A DNA stretch of 58,068 bases from Myxococcota bacterium (GCA_022447545.1 JAKVBI010000008.1:33806-91873); one strand, 5' to 3'. Positions 1-9,252 are shown, counted from the first letter of the stretch. Made by a program: numbers and translations. The notes: a model not told the origin generated them from the sequence alone.

Positions 1-473
1 AGCACACGTGAGAGACGTGCCATCTCACGGGCCGAAACCAGGCCGATACTGACATGGGGATCGAAGAAGGAGGCCTTCGTGGAGGCGATCACGATGTCAC
101 TGGTGGTCACGAGATCGAGTCCCGCCCCGCAACAGACCCCATTGACGGCGCAGATGATCGGTTTGGCCATCTCGCGAAATGGCGGCGTCGCTTCGCGCGG
201 GGGCTCCCACTGCTTGTAGGACGCCAGATAGGGCTCGCCGTAGCTCACCTTACCACTGGGAGAGATGGCACCGACGTCGGCTCCAGGGCAGAACCCTCGA
301 CCCTTGGCAGTCACGATGATCGTCCAGACCTCATCGTCGGCCTCGGCAGTCTCGAAGGCATCGCGCAACTCGCGCTCCATCAATTTGGAGATGGCATTGA
401 GTACTTCGGGACGGTTCAAAGTGATGGTGGCGATGCGATCACCGGTTTCGTAGAGGATGGTCTCGTAACTCAT
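1..473 (-). CDS. Enoyl-CoA hydratase/isomerase family protein (partial)
   Basis: Crotonase-fold enzyme that would hydrate or isomerise an enoyl-CoA during beta-oxidation-like breakdown in the cytoplasm. The visible 157 residues contain both oxyanion-hole segments of the family: RGFCPGADV, and VCCGAGLDL in the second half. The start is the ATG at 473, with GGAG a few bases upstream. The gene runs off the left edge, so roughly the C-terminal 100 or more residues are missing. It is the last visible gene of a minus-strand run (MaoC-like, ligase, SMP-30, SDR, this gene), 46 nt after the SDR, which supports a shared transcript. Substrate cannot be predicted. Confidence 0.88.
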   Translation of the reverse strand, partial: MSYETILYETGDRIATITLNRPEVLNAISKLMERELRDAFETAEADDEVWTIIVTAKGRGFCPGADVGAISPSGKVSYGEPYLASYKQWEPPREATPPFREMAKPIICAVNGVCCGAGLDLVTTSDIVIASTKASFFDPHVSIGLVSAREMARLSRV

Positions 474-519
474 TGGGGCTCCAGATCCGCGTGTGCCGGA
501 ACCTGCTCCGGCGCAACGC

Positions 520-1317
520 TCAGCGCAATCCTTTGACGGCACCGCCCAGCGGCGCTGCGGGATGGATATCGATGGTGTCGACCACGACACCGCGGGGTCG
601 GGTCACGGCATAGACGATGGCCTCAGCGACGTGTTCGCTCCCCATGGCGTTGCCCAGATGGCGGGCATCGCGGAGGCCAAAACGCCTGAACAGTTCGGTG
701 CGAGCTTCCAAGGCATCGGGAGAGTTGTCCCAGCCCGCCGCAAACTCGCTCATGGTGGGGCCAATGCGGAGCTTGATCATGCGGACGCCGGTTCCCTCCA
801 GTTCCCGCGACAAACTCGTCTGCAGACCTTCGAGACCCGCCTTGGTCGCGCTGTAGGTCGCCTGGCCGGGCCTCGGATTCGTGGCGGCATCGCTCCCCAT
901 GAACACCACATCGCCGGGCAACCCGCGCTCCACCAGGGCTGCGACGGCACGACGCGTCACCAGCAACACACCCAGCAGGTTGGTCTCTACTTCCAGCCGG
1001 ATCTGGCGCGGATCCATTTCGTGCAGAAGCCCCGGCCGAGACGAACCCGCGTTGTTCACGATGACGTCGGCACAACCCACCGAAGCTTCGGCCGCGTCGA
1101 AAAAGTGTTCAATGGAGGACTCGTCGGTGACGTCGAGAGGGCCCGCATAGACTTCGGCGCCCAGGTCGCGTGCAGCGTCGGCCAACTCGGCGAGTCGATC
1201 CTCACGACGTGCGCCCAGTGCCAGCCTCCAGCCGTGCTTCGCGCACTCCAGCGCCACGGCCGCCCCGAGCCCAGCCGAAGCCCCCGTGATCAAAACCGTG
1301 TGTCGTTCGTCGCTCAC
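520..1317 (-). CDS. SDR family NAD(P)-dependent oxidoreductase
   Basis: Classical short-chain dehydrogenase/reductase of 265 aa, the normal family length, acting on an alcohol or ketone with NAD(P)H. The nucleotide-binding TGASAGLG lies at residues 11-18, NNAG at 88-91, the catalytic Ser in MGSDA near 142, and YSATK at 155-159 (catalytic Tyr and Lys). The start is GTG at 1317; a clear Shine-Dalgarno is not seen. It sits 88 nt downstream of the SMP-30-like gene and 46 nt upstream of the enoyl-CoA hydratase, so it probably oxidises a hydroxyacyl or ring-hydroxyl intermediate of that pathway. The specific substrate is unknown. Confidence 0.88.
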   Translation of the reverse strand: MSDERHTVLITGASAGLGAAVALECAKHGWRLALGARREDRLAELADAARDLGAEVYAGPLDVTDESSIEHFFDAAEASVGCADVIVNNAGSSRPGLLHEMDPRQIRLEVETNLLGVLLVTRRAVAALVERGLPGDVVFMGSDAATNPRPGQATYSATKAGLEGLQTSLSRELEGTGVRMIKLRIGPTMSEFAAGWDNSPDALEARTELFRRFGLRDARHLGNAMGSEHVAEAIVYAVTRPRGVVVDTIDIHPAAPLGGAVKGLR

Positions 1318-1405
1318 CGTGAACCATCCACCCCGAACCCATGTCCCCGTCGAGGGCCCCGGGTCCGGCGCGCACTACTATGGCATGGATTCAACGCCCG
1401 GGGGC

Positions 1406-2401
1406 TCAGCGATCCCAGTGCAGGCGCAGGCCTCGTCGCGGCCAATCGAAGGCAAACACGTTTCCCACCCCCGACTCGGTCACATAGGCGGTACGGAGGT
1501 CGTCTCCACCCCAACAAATGTTGGTGGTGGCCGGTCCCGGTACGGGAACCCAGACGACCTCGCCGTCAGGTCGCACCACGCACAACCCCTGGTCGATGGC
1601 GGCAACCACCACGGTGCCGTCCTCTTCGACCCCCAGGGAGTCGAAGCGGCCCAGGGTATTCACGAGACAGCGTCGATCCCGGAGATTCAATTGCCCGGGA
1701 GCGGTGACCGGAAAGGCCCAGAGTCTCCCGGTCGGGGTCTCCGCCACATAGAGGGTCTTGCCGTCGGGAGACAGACCGATGCCATTGGGACCGAACAACG
1801 GAAAGATCACCCGTTCGATGTGAGACCCGTCGCAACGCGCGTAGTAGACGCCCACCCGGTCCTCGTCGAAGGCACGCCGCTTGCCGAGGTCCGTGAACCA
1901 GATCCCCCCCATGTCGTCGATCACCAGATCATTGGGGCCGCACAGGCGCTGACCATCGCATTCGCTGTAGAGGACCGTGATCTCCCCACTTTCGAGATCC
2001 ACCCGGTCAATGGAGCCCGTGCGGTACTCGGCGGGCTGGTTGACACCCGTCCGAGGCTCCATGGGCAACCAACGGTCCTTGACGCGGTGCCAGGAGAAGC
2101 CGCCGTTGTTGCACACGTAGACGGCCCCCCCGGGCCCAAGCGCTGCGCCGTTGGGGCCATGCTCGCTCGGACTCGACCACTGGGCCACGGTGACCTTCTC
2201 GCCATCGGGGCCGATCCGCGTCAGGCGAGCCCCGCGAATCTCCACCACCAGCAGAGAGCCGTCGGGCAGAACGACGGGACCTTCGGGAAATTCGAGGTCC
2301 GAGGCGATCAGGCGATGCGGAGGAGGAGAACTCACGACGCCATAGGGTACCGGCTTGGGGCGCGCCGCGTTCAGGAGATTCTGCGGTCGTGGCCCTGCCA
2401 C
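1406..2401 (-). CDS. SMP-30/gluconolactonase/LRE family protein
   Basis: Six-bladed beta-propeller protein of the SMP-30/gluconolactonase family, members of which are metal-dependent lactonases. Family marks include FPEGPVVLPDGSLLVVEI near the N-terminus (conserved metal-ligand Glu in FPEGP), LCGPNDLVIDD in the middle (metal-ligand Asn), and GPNGIGLSPDGKTLYVAET further on. The long form of 331 aa overlaps the end of the upstream ligase by 31 nt. A GTG at 2335 would remove 22 poorly conserved residues and is an alternative start; neither has a convincing Shine-Dalgarno. Position in the operon suggests hydrolysis of a lactone produced from the activated substrate, which is inference. Confidence 0.85.
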   Translation of the reverse strand: MAGPRPQNLLNAARPKPVPYGVVSSPPPHRLIASDLEFPEGPVVLPDGSLLVVEIRGARLTRIGPDGEKVTVAQWSSPSEHGPNGAALGPGGAVYVCNNGGFSWHRVKDRWLPMEPRTGVNQPAEYRTGSIDRVDLESGEITVLYSECDGQRLCGPNDLVIDDMGGIWFTDLGKRRAFDEDRVGVYYARCDGSHIERVIFPLFGPNGIGLSPDGKTLYVAETPTGRLWAFPVTAPGQLNLRDRRCLVNTLGRFDSLGVEEDGTVVVAAIDQGLCVVRPDGEVVWVPVPGPATTNICWGGDDLRTAYVTESGVGNVFAFDWPRRGLRLHWDR

Positions 2402-3924
2402 CAGGGCTCGCGCAAGACGCGCTTGAGCACCTTCCCGTTGGCATTTCGCGGCAGGGCATCCACGAAATCCACGGAACGCGGCCGCTTGTAGCCCGCCATG
2501 CGATCCCGACAGAAATCCATCAGTTCCTGGGCTTCGACCGGTTCGCCGGAAGCCCGCACCACCACGGCCTTGACCTCCTCTCCATAGCGCTCGCTGGGAA
2601 CGCCGATCACTGCGACCTCGGCCACCGCCGGATGTTCGAGCAGCCCCTCTTCCACCTCACGCGCGTAGACGTTCTCGGCACCCGAAACGATCATGTCCTT
2701 CTTGCGATCGACAATGTAGAGATATCCCTCGGCATCCAAACGACCCACATCGCCGGTGTGGATCCAGCCCCCTCGGACCGTCTGAGCCGTTTCGTCCTTG
2801 CGCCCCCAATAGCCCTTCATCAGCAGGGGCGTGCGCGCCACGATCTCACCGGCCTCTCCCGCCCGAACCTCGTTGCCGTCCTCATCGACGATCCGAAGTT
2901 CACAACCCGCGACGGGTCGGCCGGTGGATTTCAGCAACTCGGGTTGATCGAGCCCACGCAGATGATCTTCTGGTAGCAGGTGGGTGAGGATCGGCGCTTC
3001 GGTCTGACCAAACTGCTGGTGAATCTCGCAGCCAAAAACCTCCACGGTCCGTCGCATGGTCTGGGCCGAAATCGGTGCGGCCCCGTAGCTCAGATAACGG
3101 AGAGACTCATACCTCCCAGGCTGGGGCTCACCGGCCGCATCGAGGCACGCCTCCACGGTGGCGGGCACCAGGCTCGCGCGAACGATGCCCTCGTGCTCCA
3201 TCAAACGAAGAACCTCTTGGGGATCGAAGCGGTCGAGCAGGTACACCGAAGCACCGCACAGCGCGGTGTGAATGAAGTTCAGAAAGCCACCGGAATGGAA
3301 GGCCGGCGACACCAGCAATTGGCGCTCATTCGCCGCCAGGGGAAAAACGGCCCGCCAGTAGGAGGCCGAGGCGAAAATCGATTGGTGGGAGTGGACCACG
3401 CCCTTGGGCGAGCCGGTGGTTCCACTCGTGTAGATCTGGCACGCGTCATCTTCCACGGCCACGCGTTCGGCTGACGAGAACGGAGCGGCTCCGGCCCACC
3501 AGTGCTCATAGTCCAGCCAGCCTTCGCGCTCGGCCCCGCCGATCGCAACCGAACAGAAAAGGTCCGGCAGGTGAGAACGCTCGCCATCGATGGCATCGAC
3601 GAACTCGGATTCGGCCAGCAACAGACGTGCGCCGGAATCCGCCAGGGCATAGCGCAATTCCCCGGGAGCCAGACGGAAATTGAGCGTCACCGGAACGGCG
3701 CCAGCCTGAGATGCACCGAAACAAAACAGCGGGTACTCGAGACGGTTGCGGGCGAGAATGGCCACCCGCTCGCCTGCCACAACCCCTTGACCGATCAGGG
3801 CCGCGCGGATGCCCTCGACTTCCCGTGCAGCCTGCCCGTAGCTGAGGCGCCGCACGGCATCCACGCCGAACTCGCGGTCGGGAGCCACGCGCGCCCAATA
3901 GTCGAAATAATCGTGGAGCAACAC
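2371..3924 (-). CDS. Acyl-CoA synthetase (AMP-binding, ANL superfamily)
   Basis: Acid-CoA ligase that adenylates a carboxylic acid and transfers it to CoA. The 517 aa length is typical. The P-loop-like A3 motif YTSGTTGSPKGVV is at about residues 165-177, the A7-A8 region with HTGDVG and DRKKDMIVSGAENVY is in the last third, and the acyl-adenylation Lys lies in NGKVLKR near residue 499. Start is GTG at 3924, preceded by GAGGGG. It follows the MaoC-like gene by 12 nt and overlaps the SMP-30 gene, so it is in the same operon and probably activates that pathway's acid. A second ligase lies divergently at 5411. Chain or ring preference cannot be read from the sequence. Confidence 0.92.
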   Translation of the reverse strand: MLLHDYFDYWARVAPDREFGVDAVRRLSYGQAAREVEGIRAALIGQGVVAGERVAILARNRLEYPLFCFGASQAGAVPVTLNFRLAPGELRYALADSGARLLLAESEFVDAIDGERSHLPDLFCSVAIGGAEREGWLDYEHWWAGAAPFSSAERVAVEDDACQIYTSGTTGSPKGVVHSHQSIFASASYWRAVFPLAANERQLLVSPAFHSGGFLNFIHTALCGASVYLLDRFDPQEVLRLMEHEGIVRASLVPATVEACLDAAGEPQPGRYESLRYLSYGAAPISAQTMRRTVEVFGCEIHQQFGQTEAPILTHLLPEDHLRGLDQPELLKSTGRPVAGCELRIVDEDGNEVRAGEAGEIVARTPLLMKGYWGRKDETAQTVRGGWIHTGDVGRLDAEGYLYIVDRKKDMIVSGAENVYAREVEEGLLEHPAVAEVAVIGVPSERYGEEVKAVVVRASGEPVEAQELMDFCRDRMAGYKRPRSVDFVDALPRNANGKVLKRVLREPWWQGHDRRIS

Positions 3925-3936
3925 GTGGGTTGCCCC

Positions 3937-5211
3937 TCAACTGGACTCGTCGAAACGCTGCGCGATGGCATCCATCAGGGCCTGCAGGTCCCGGGCATTC
4001 CCCGGAGGATCCGGCAGACGCACCGGACCGTGTTCGCGACTGGGCAGCAGCACGCTGGCCGAGCCCGGTGTCGTAATCTCTCCGCGCTGATTCTCGCCCC
4101 ACACTTCGAGATCCACCGCCGGCCGATCGCCCTCGGCCAGATATTTACGCGTCACCCGGCCGCGCATCCAGTGGGTGTCTCCCACGTAGTTGAAGCGACG
4201 GAACTCACACTCCAGTTTCCACAGCCAGGCGTCGTCTCCCATCCAGTCCGTGCACAGATGGACGAGCCAGCACTCGCGCATGCGGCCGTAGTCATAGATG
4301 GCAGGAGCACCGGCCCGCTTCGCATACGACTCGTCCCAGTGGACCCGCATCATCTGATCCGGAACGTTCATGGGATCGGGCTGATAGAAGGGCGGGATCC
4401 GTTTCCGGTTCTGATAGCCCAGACGCAGAGCCTTCACGCCGTAGTAACCCATGCCCACGCCCACGTGCCAGCACACGATGTCGGTCACCGTGAGCGGCCC
4501 CTTGACCAGTGGCCTCAACTCCTGTCCCTCTTCGACGTCCTCCCACCAGCGCGGCTCCGCACCTCGCGGTGCCTCGCGCTCGTACTGGGCGTCGATTTCG
4601 TCCAGCTGTTCCGAGGTGTAGGGCTTGAACTCGATGTCCGAGTACTTGCGCTCCTTGCGGGCCGTATCTCGTTCGGTGCGGATCATCAGGCGGTATTGGG
4701 TGGAGAGCATCTCACCTTGATCGTCACAAAAGACGTTGCCCGTCCACTCGTGCACGGCCCGTTTGGCAAACTCGCTCTTCTTGTCGAGCACTCCCACTAC
4801 GGCATTGCGGCGGTAGACCCTGCGATTCGGGCGCAGAGGTCGCCACCACTCCCGGACACCGCTGGAGTAGAAGGCGTGCACTCCTCGCAGAGGATCACCA
4901 CGCATGATGGAAACCTTATCCTCGGGGACCGCATCAACCTCGTCGATTCCGATCAGGGTGTCGCAGCCCACGAAGGCCGGGTGCATCACCAAGCCACTCC
5001 ACCGGCTGCTCTCGGCATAGTCGGGATCACAATAGAGCGGGTTGTCGTCACCAATCGAATGAGAGAGATTGCGAAAGATGTCCTCGTTGGGGCACCGGTA
5101 GTGGGGAGGCTGCGGCAGTGGCTTCGGCACCCCGATCCGCTGGCGCAGGATCTCGATGGCCTCGTCGGTGATGTGCGCTTCGGGCGCTCGGGATTTCGAC
5201 TTTTCGGACAC
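3937..5211 (-). CDS. MaoC/FAS1-like double hot-dog dehydratase
   Basis: 424 aa protein with the layout of fused hot-dog dehydratases. The N-terminal half carries GDDNPLYCDPDYAESS, the usual D-x-N-x-[IL] substrate-pocket segment, followed by MHPAFVG. The second half carries a further hot-dog region (RWWEDVEEGQEL, then DYGRMRECW). Such proteins hydrate enoyl-CoAs in steroid and branched-lipid catabolism. Start is GTG at 5211, eight or so bases after AAAGGGAGG, a strong Shine-Dalgarno. It appears to be the first gene of the minus-strand operon, and a candidate promoter lies just upstream. The family assignment is from recognised sequence character, not alignment; the exact reaction is inferred. 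Confidence 0.78.
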   Translation of the reverse strand: MSEKSKSRAPEAHITDEAIEILRQRIGVPKPLPQPPHYRCPNEDIFRNLSHSIGDDNPLYCDPDYAESSRWSGLVMHPAFVGCDTLIGIDEVDAVPEDKVSIMRGDPLRGVHAFYSSGVREWWRPLRPNRRVYRRNAVVGVLDKKSEFAKRAVHEWTGNVFCDDQGEMLSTQYRLMIRTERDTARKERKYSDIEFKPYTSEQLDEIDAQYEREAPRGAEPRWWEDVEEGQELRPLVKGPLTVTDIVCWHVGVGMGYYGVKALRLGYQNRKRIPPFYQPDPMNVPDQMMRVHWDESYAKRAGAPAIYDYGRMRECWLVHLCTDWMGDDAWLWKLECEFRRFNYVGDTHWMRGRVTRKYLAEGDRPAVDLEVWGENQRGEITTPGSASVLLPSREHGPVRLPDPPGNARDLQALMDAIAQRFDESS

Positions 5212-5225
5212 GGGCCCTCCCTTTC

Positions 5226-5256
5226 AGTATTCCGCTCACACACCGCGCGATGTCAA
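5226..5256 (-). promoter_or_regulatory. Candidate sigma70-type promoter for the MaoC-ligase operon
   Basis: On the minus strand a perfect -35 hexamer TTGACA (5256-5251) is followed after 19 nt by AATACT (5231-5226), which resembles a -10. It lies immediately upstream of the GTG start at 5211, giving a short leader that includes the Shine-Dalgarno. The 19-nt spacer is longer than ideal. Confidence 0.4.
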
Positions 5257-5410
5257 CGGGGGTTCATTATGCCATCCTGCGAGGACTCCACGAAGCAGCC
5301 CGGCGAACTGGCACGCTCCGGGCCTGCGTGAGAAGATCCCGACCCATGCTCGACGAAACCACACGCACTCTCTCCGGGACAACCGGCAGCGCGATTTGCG
5401 GGCCCAGTTG

Positions 5411-6937
5411 ATGGATCTCGCCCAGCGCATCCGAACGGTTCTCACCCTGGACCCCGATGCCCAGGCTCTGGAATTCGAGAATCACTGGTACTCGTGGAGT
5501 GAAGTCTCGGGGCTGATCGGTGAAATCGAGCAGATCCTCGACGATGCCGACCTGGGCCAGGACACCGCTGTGGCCGTACTCCTGCGCAACCGCCCCGCCC
5601 TGCTCGGTGCCTTCTTCGCTCTCCTGATCTCTCGGCGCTGTCTGCTCACCCTCAACCCGATTCAGGGTGAATCGAAACTCTCGGACGAACTGCTCAGCCT
5701 GCGCCCGCCAGCTCTGGTCGCCAGCACACAGGACTGGGCGCTGCCCGGCGTGCGAGCCGCTGCAGCCGAGGTGGGTTGTCTGGGGATCGAGGTATCCGAC
5801 GCACCCCACCTCCAAGCCCGTCTTCTCGACGGCCTGGCCTCCCCTGGCCCGGGTCCCCACCACCCGGAACTCCCGGGGGTCGCGGTCCAGATGCTGACCA
5901 GTGGGACCACTGGTCCCCCCAAGCGCATCCCACTTCGCTTCGATGCCCTCGACCGGTCACTCTCGTCGGCCACCCGCTACGAATCCGGGGGCGCCGGCGA
6001 GCAGACGCCCACACTCCGCTCGGGAGTCGTCCTCATGCCAAACCCAATGGTTCACGTAGGGGGCATCTTCCGCGCCGGGGGCGCCTACGCGAACGGGCGC
6101 CGCATCGCGCTGATGGAACGCTTCGACGTCGCCGCCTGGCAGGAGCGCGTAGTGCGACACGAGGTCAAAGCAGCCAGCCTGGTCCCCGCGGCCCTGAAGA
6201 TGGTGCTCGACGCCGACCTTCCTCGAAGCGATCTGGCCAGCCTGCGCATGGTGAGCACCGGCACCGCACCTCTGGATCCCGACACCGCCGACGCGTTCGA
6301 AGCCCGCTACGGCGTTCCCGTGCTGACCACCTACGGCGCCACCGAATTCGCAGGCGGGGTGGCCGGTTGGACCCTCAAGGACCATCGTGAATTCGGCAAG
6401 ACCAAACGCGGCAGTTCGGGCCGCGCCAACCAGGGTGTCGCCCTACGAGTGGTCGATCCCGAAACCGGCATCGAAGTCGCCCCCGGAACTCGGGGGCTCC
6501 TCGAGGTCAAGACCCACCAGCACAGCGACGAAACTCCCACTCACGGAGAGAGTTGGGTCCGTACCACGGATCTGTCCAGCCTCGACGAAGACGGCTTCCT
6601 CTGGATCCATGGGCGCGCTGACGGCGCCATCAACCGCGGCGGGTTCAAACTACAACCTCGCGAGATCGAGCAGGTGCTCGAAACCCACCCCTCCGTGCGA
6701 GAAGCCTCGGTGGTGGGCATCCCGGACGATCGCTTGGGAGAAGTACCCGTGGCCGCCCTCGTACCGATCCACCGCGAAACCCCATTGGACCTGGAGGCCC
6801 TGGCCCGCTTTGCCCGCGAGCACCTCACTGGGTACCAGGTGCCGACTCAGTTTCTCGCGGTCGAGGAACTCCCGCGCACCCCTTCGATGAAGGTCAGCCA
6901 GCCCGGAGTCCGGCAGCTGTTCGAACCCCAGACCTGA
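5411..6937 (+). CDS. Acyl-CoA synthetase (AMP-binding, ANL superfamily)
   Basis: Second CoA ligase, 508 aa from the ATG at 5411. I chose this start because the N-terminal domain (MDLAQRIRTVL onward) begins there and upstream codons are not protein-like. MLTSGTTGPPKRIPL, the adenylate-binding loop, is at residues 161-175; TTYGATE lies in the middle; RTTDLSSLDEDGFLWIHGR and the NRGGFKLQPREIE hinge follow; the catalytic Lys is probably in SMKVSQPG near residue 493. It is divergent from the MaoC-ligase operon and shows no obvious Shine-Dalgarno. It shares little sequence with the ligase at 2371, so it probably activates a different acid. Confidence 0.9.
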   Translation: MDLAQRIRTVLTLDPDAQALEFENHWYSWSEVSGLIGEIEQILDDADLGQDTAVAVLLRNRPALLGAFFALLISRRCLLTLNPIQGESKLSDELLSLRPPALVASTQDWALPGVRAAAAEVGCLGIEVSDAPHLQARLLDGLASPGPGPHHPELPGVAVQMLTSGTTGPPKRIPLRFDALDRSLSSATRYESGGAGEQTPTLRSGVVLMPNPMVHVGGIFRAGGAYANGRRIALMERFDVAAWQERVVRHEVKAASLVPAALKMVLDADLPRSDLASLRMVSTGTAPLDPDTADAFEARYGVPVLTTYGATEFAGGVAGWTLKDHREFGKTKRGSSGRANQGVALRVVDPETGIEVAPGTRGLLEVKTHQHSDETPTHGESWVRTTDLSSLDEDGFLWIHGRADGAINRGGFKLQPREIEQVLETHPSVREASVVGIPDDRLGEVPVAALVPIHRETPLDLEALARFAREHLTGYQVPTQFLAVEELPRTPSMKVSQPGVRQLFEPQT

Positions 6938-6952
6938 GACCCACGGCGCGGT

Positions 6953-8035
6953 TCATTCACTCCAGTCCATCTGCTCGGCGACCCGCCGGCGATGACAAGA
7001 CGGATCTCCCAGAAAGGCGCGGTCGAACACCGCGCGTTTGAGCCAGAACTGCACGTCGCATTCCCACGTGTATCCAATGCCGCCGTGGGCCTCGACGCTG
7101 GCTCGCGCCACGTCCAAGAAGCGGTCCGTCAGATGCGCTTTGGCCAGAGCCGCCGAAACCGCGCTCTCCTCGGGCACATGCTCGAAGGCATGGGCCGCGA
7201 ACCAGAACAGCCCTCGCGCCGGGTGGATGTGAATCGCCATGTCCGCCAATTGGTGTTTGAGTGCCTGAAAGCTGCCGATCTTCACTCCGAACTGCTCGCG
7301 CGTCCCCGCGTAGGCGACGGCGAGATCGAGACAGGCGATTCCGCCACCACAAGCATCCGCGGCCAACAGCACCAGGCCGGCGTCGCGCATGCGCGGAGCC
7401 GCCTCGGCACCCCGGGGCAAGAGATCGCAACCCGCCCCGTCCAAGTGAAGGCGGGACAGGGGGCGGCTGCGATCGAGGATCTCGAGAGGCTCCCCTCGCA
7501 ACCCCGGATCCGAGCCCTCCACCAGGCCGAGCGTCCCACCATGGAGGCCCACCACGAACAGATCGGCACCCGAGGCGTGGGGAACGTGCTCCTTGACCCC
7601 GCTCACACGCGCCCCGCCCGGCAGTTGCCACTGTTCCGGCTGCCAACGATCCTCGCCTTCGGCCAGAGCGAGACTGACCCGCAATTCACCACTGGCGAGG
7701 CCCGGGAGCCATCGACTGCGCTGCTCTTCGCTCCCTCCCAGTGCAATCGCCAACCCGCCGAGTACGTGTTCCAGAAAGGGCCCAGGCGTTGCGTGACGGC
7801 CAAAGGCCTCGGCCACCACGGCGAGGTCCAACAACTCGAGGCCGCTGCCCCCGTACTCCTCGGGGAGGTGCAGGCCCATCACGCCCAACTCCGAAAGTCC
7901 GCGCCAGAGCGTCTCGTCGAGGCCCTCACCGCTGTCGAAGAGTTCACGCACCCGGGCCACGGGACAGCGCTCGGCGAGGAAGCGGTCCAGGCTGGACTCG
8001 AGCAGACGCTGCTCCTCCGAGAGATCGAAGTTCAA
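6953..8035 (-). CDS. Acyl-CoA dehydrogenase family protein (second subunit of a coupled pair)
   Basis: FAD-dependent acyl-CoA dehydrogenase-like protein of 360 aa. It carries AYAGTREQFGVKIGSFQALK, the usual signature in the C-terminal helical domain, and a late AHGGIGYTWECD segment. I placed the start at the TTG at 8035 because LNFDLSEEQ is the canonical N-terminus and the TTG shares bases with the upstream TGA (TTGA, 8032-8035), an arrangement typical of translational coupling. Paired, dissimilar acyl-CoA dehydrogenase genes like this encode the alpha2beta2 enzymes known from steroid side-chain degradation (FadE28-FadE29 type). Heteromeric assembly here is inference from the pairing and coupling. 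Confidence 0.88.
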   Translation of the reverse strand: MNFDLSEEQRLLESSLDRFLAERCPVARVRELFDSGEGLDETLWRGLSELGVMGLHLPEEYGGSGLELLDLAVVAEAFGRHATPGPFLEHVLGGLAIALGGSEEQRSRWLPGLASGELRVSLALAEGEDRWQPEQWQLPGGARVSGVKEHVPHASGADLFVVGLHGGTLGLVEGSDPGLRGEPLEILDRSRPLSRLHLDGAGCDLLPRGAEAAPRMRDAGLVLLAADACGGGIACLDLAVAYAGTREQFGVKIGSFQALKHQLADMAIHIHPARGLFWFAAHAFEHVPEESAVSAALAKAHLTDRFLDVARASVEAHGGIGYTWECDVQFWLKRAVFDRAFLGDPSCHRRRVAEQMDWSE

Positions 8036-9252
8036 CGCTCGCCTCCCGCTTCGTCTTTGGACGCGGGCGATTCCTGCCGCGGCAAACCCAGCCCCCGCTC
8101 GGCAATGATGTTGCGCTGAATGTTCGACGTGCCGCCGGCGATGGACTCGCCAAGTGAGCCCATGAACTGGTTCATCCATTTTTCGTTGCCCGAAGTGGTC
8201 CCTCGGGGGTTGGCGCCGGGTGCCAGCAGGCTGTCACTCCCCAACAGAGACAACGCGATGGAGGAAATCTGCTGAGCGATGTTCGAGTTGCCAATTTTGT
8301 TGAGCAGGGGCAGGAGCCCGGATTCCCCACCCTGGAGTTCACGGGTCAACTGGATGTAACTCGAGTACTGCTGGCTCCGGACGTAGCCCATCAATTCCAC
8401 CAACTTCTCGGCCACCATCGGGTCGTCCACCGCCTTGTGACCCTGGCGCTCCACGCGGGTGGCCAGACGGATCAGGCTGCGAAACAGTCCCTGAGCACGC
8501 GCACCACTTCCGAGCATGTTGCGCTCATGCTTCAACAGGGAACGCGACACTCGCCAGCCCTGGCCGCGCTCGCCCACGATCCAATCTGCGGGCGTGCGGG
8601 CGCCGTCGAAGAAGACCTCCGCAAACTCCGAGGCCCCGGTGATCTGTTTGAGTGGACGCACGTCGATCCCAGGCTGATCCATCTCCAACAACAGATACGA
8701 GATCCCCTCGTGCTTGGAGGCATCGGGCTCGGTACGCACCAACGCGAACATGTACTGGGCGCGATTCCAATGGGTGGTCCAGATCTTCTGACCGTGAATC
8801 ACCCACTCGTCGCCCACCCGTTCGCCACGCGTCTGGAGGGAGGCCAGATCGCTGCCGGCGCCGGGCTCGCTGTACCCCTGACACCAGACGTAATCCCCCT
8901 CGACGGTCTTGGGGATGAAGCGCTCCTGTTGCCACTCCGTTCCCCACTCGAGGAGGGTCGGCACGACCATCTGTGGGCCCTGACCCGTCAATTCCATGGG
9001 AGCCCGGGCCCGGCCGAACTCCTCTCGCAGGATCTGGGCCTCGAGCAGGTCCGGTGGCTGTTCAGATCCCCCAAAGCGGCGGGGGATGTTCCGATACAAA
9101 TATCCCGCCTCGGTGGCTCGCCGGCGGAAGCGTCGCGCACGCTCGGACTCGGAAAGGTCCGCCTCCTCGCCGCGAAGCGGCCAATTCTCTCCGAGAAACA
9201 CGCGCACGGTTTCGCGGAATGCCTCGTACTCACTGCCGAACGAAAAATCCAT
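8032..9252 (-). CDS. Acyl-CoA dehydrogenase family protein (first subunit of a coupled pair)
   Basis: 406 aa acyl-CoA dehydrogenase. CQGYSEPGAGSDLASLQTRG, the flavin and substrate-binding segment, is in the middle domain, followed by VIHGQKIWTTHW. The C-terminal part ends with the GGTSNIQRNIIAERGLGLP type tail found in the longer member of steroid-type dehydrogenase pairs. The start is the ATG at 9252 after GGAGG; in-frame codons further upstream do not look like protein. Its TGA overlaps the TTG start of the next gene. The gene starts 104 nt from the divergent PEGA-domain gene. A role in CoA-ester desaturation is certain in outline, but the substrate is unknown. Confidence 0.92.
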   Translation of the reverse strand: MDFSFGSEYEAFRETVRVFLGENWPLRGEEADLSESERARRFRRRATEAGYLYRNIPRRFGGSEQPPDLLEAQILREEFGRARAPMELTGQGPQMVVPTLLEWGTEWQQERFIPKTVEGDYVWCQGYSEPGAGSDLASLQTRGERVGDEWVIHGQKIWTTHWNRAQYMFALVRTEPDASKHEGISYLLLEMDQPGIDVRPLKQITGASEFAEVFFDGARTPADWIVGERGQGWRVSRSLLKHERNMLGSGARAQGLFRSLIRLATRVERQGHKAVDDPMVAEKLVELMGYVRSQQYSSYIQLTRELQGGESGLLPLLNKIGNSNIAQQISSIALSLLGSDSLLAPGANPRGTTSGNEKWMNQFMGSLGESIAGGTSNIQRNIIAERGLGLPRQESPASKDEAGGER

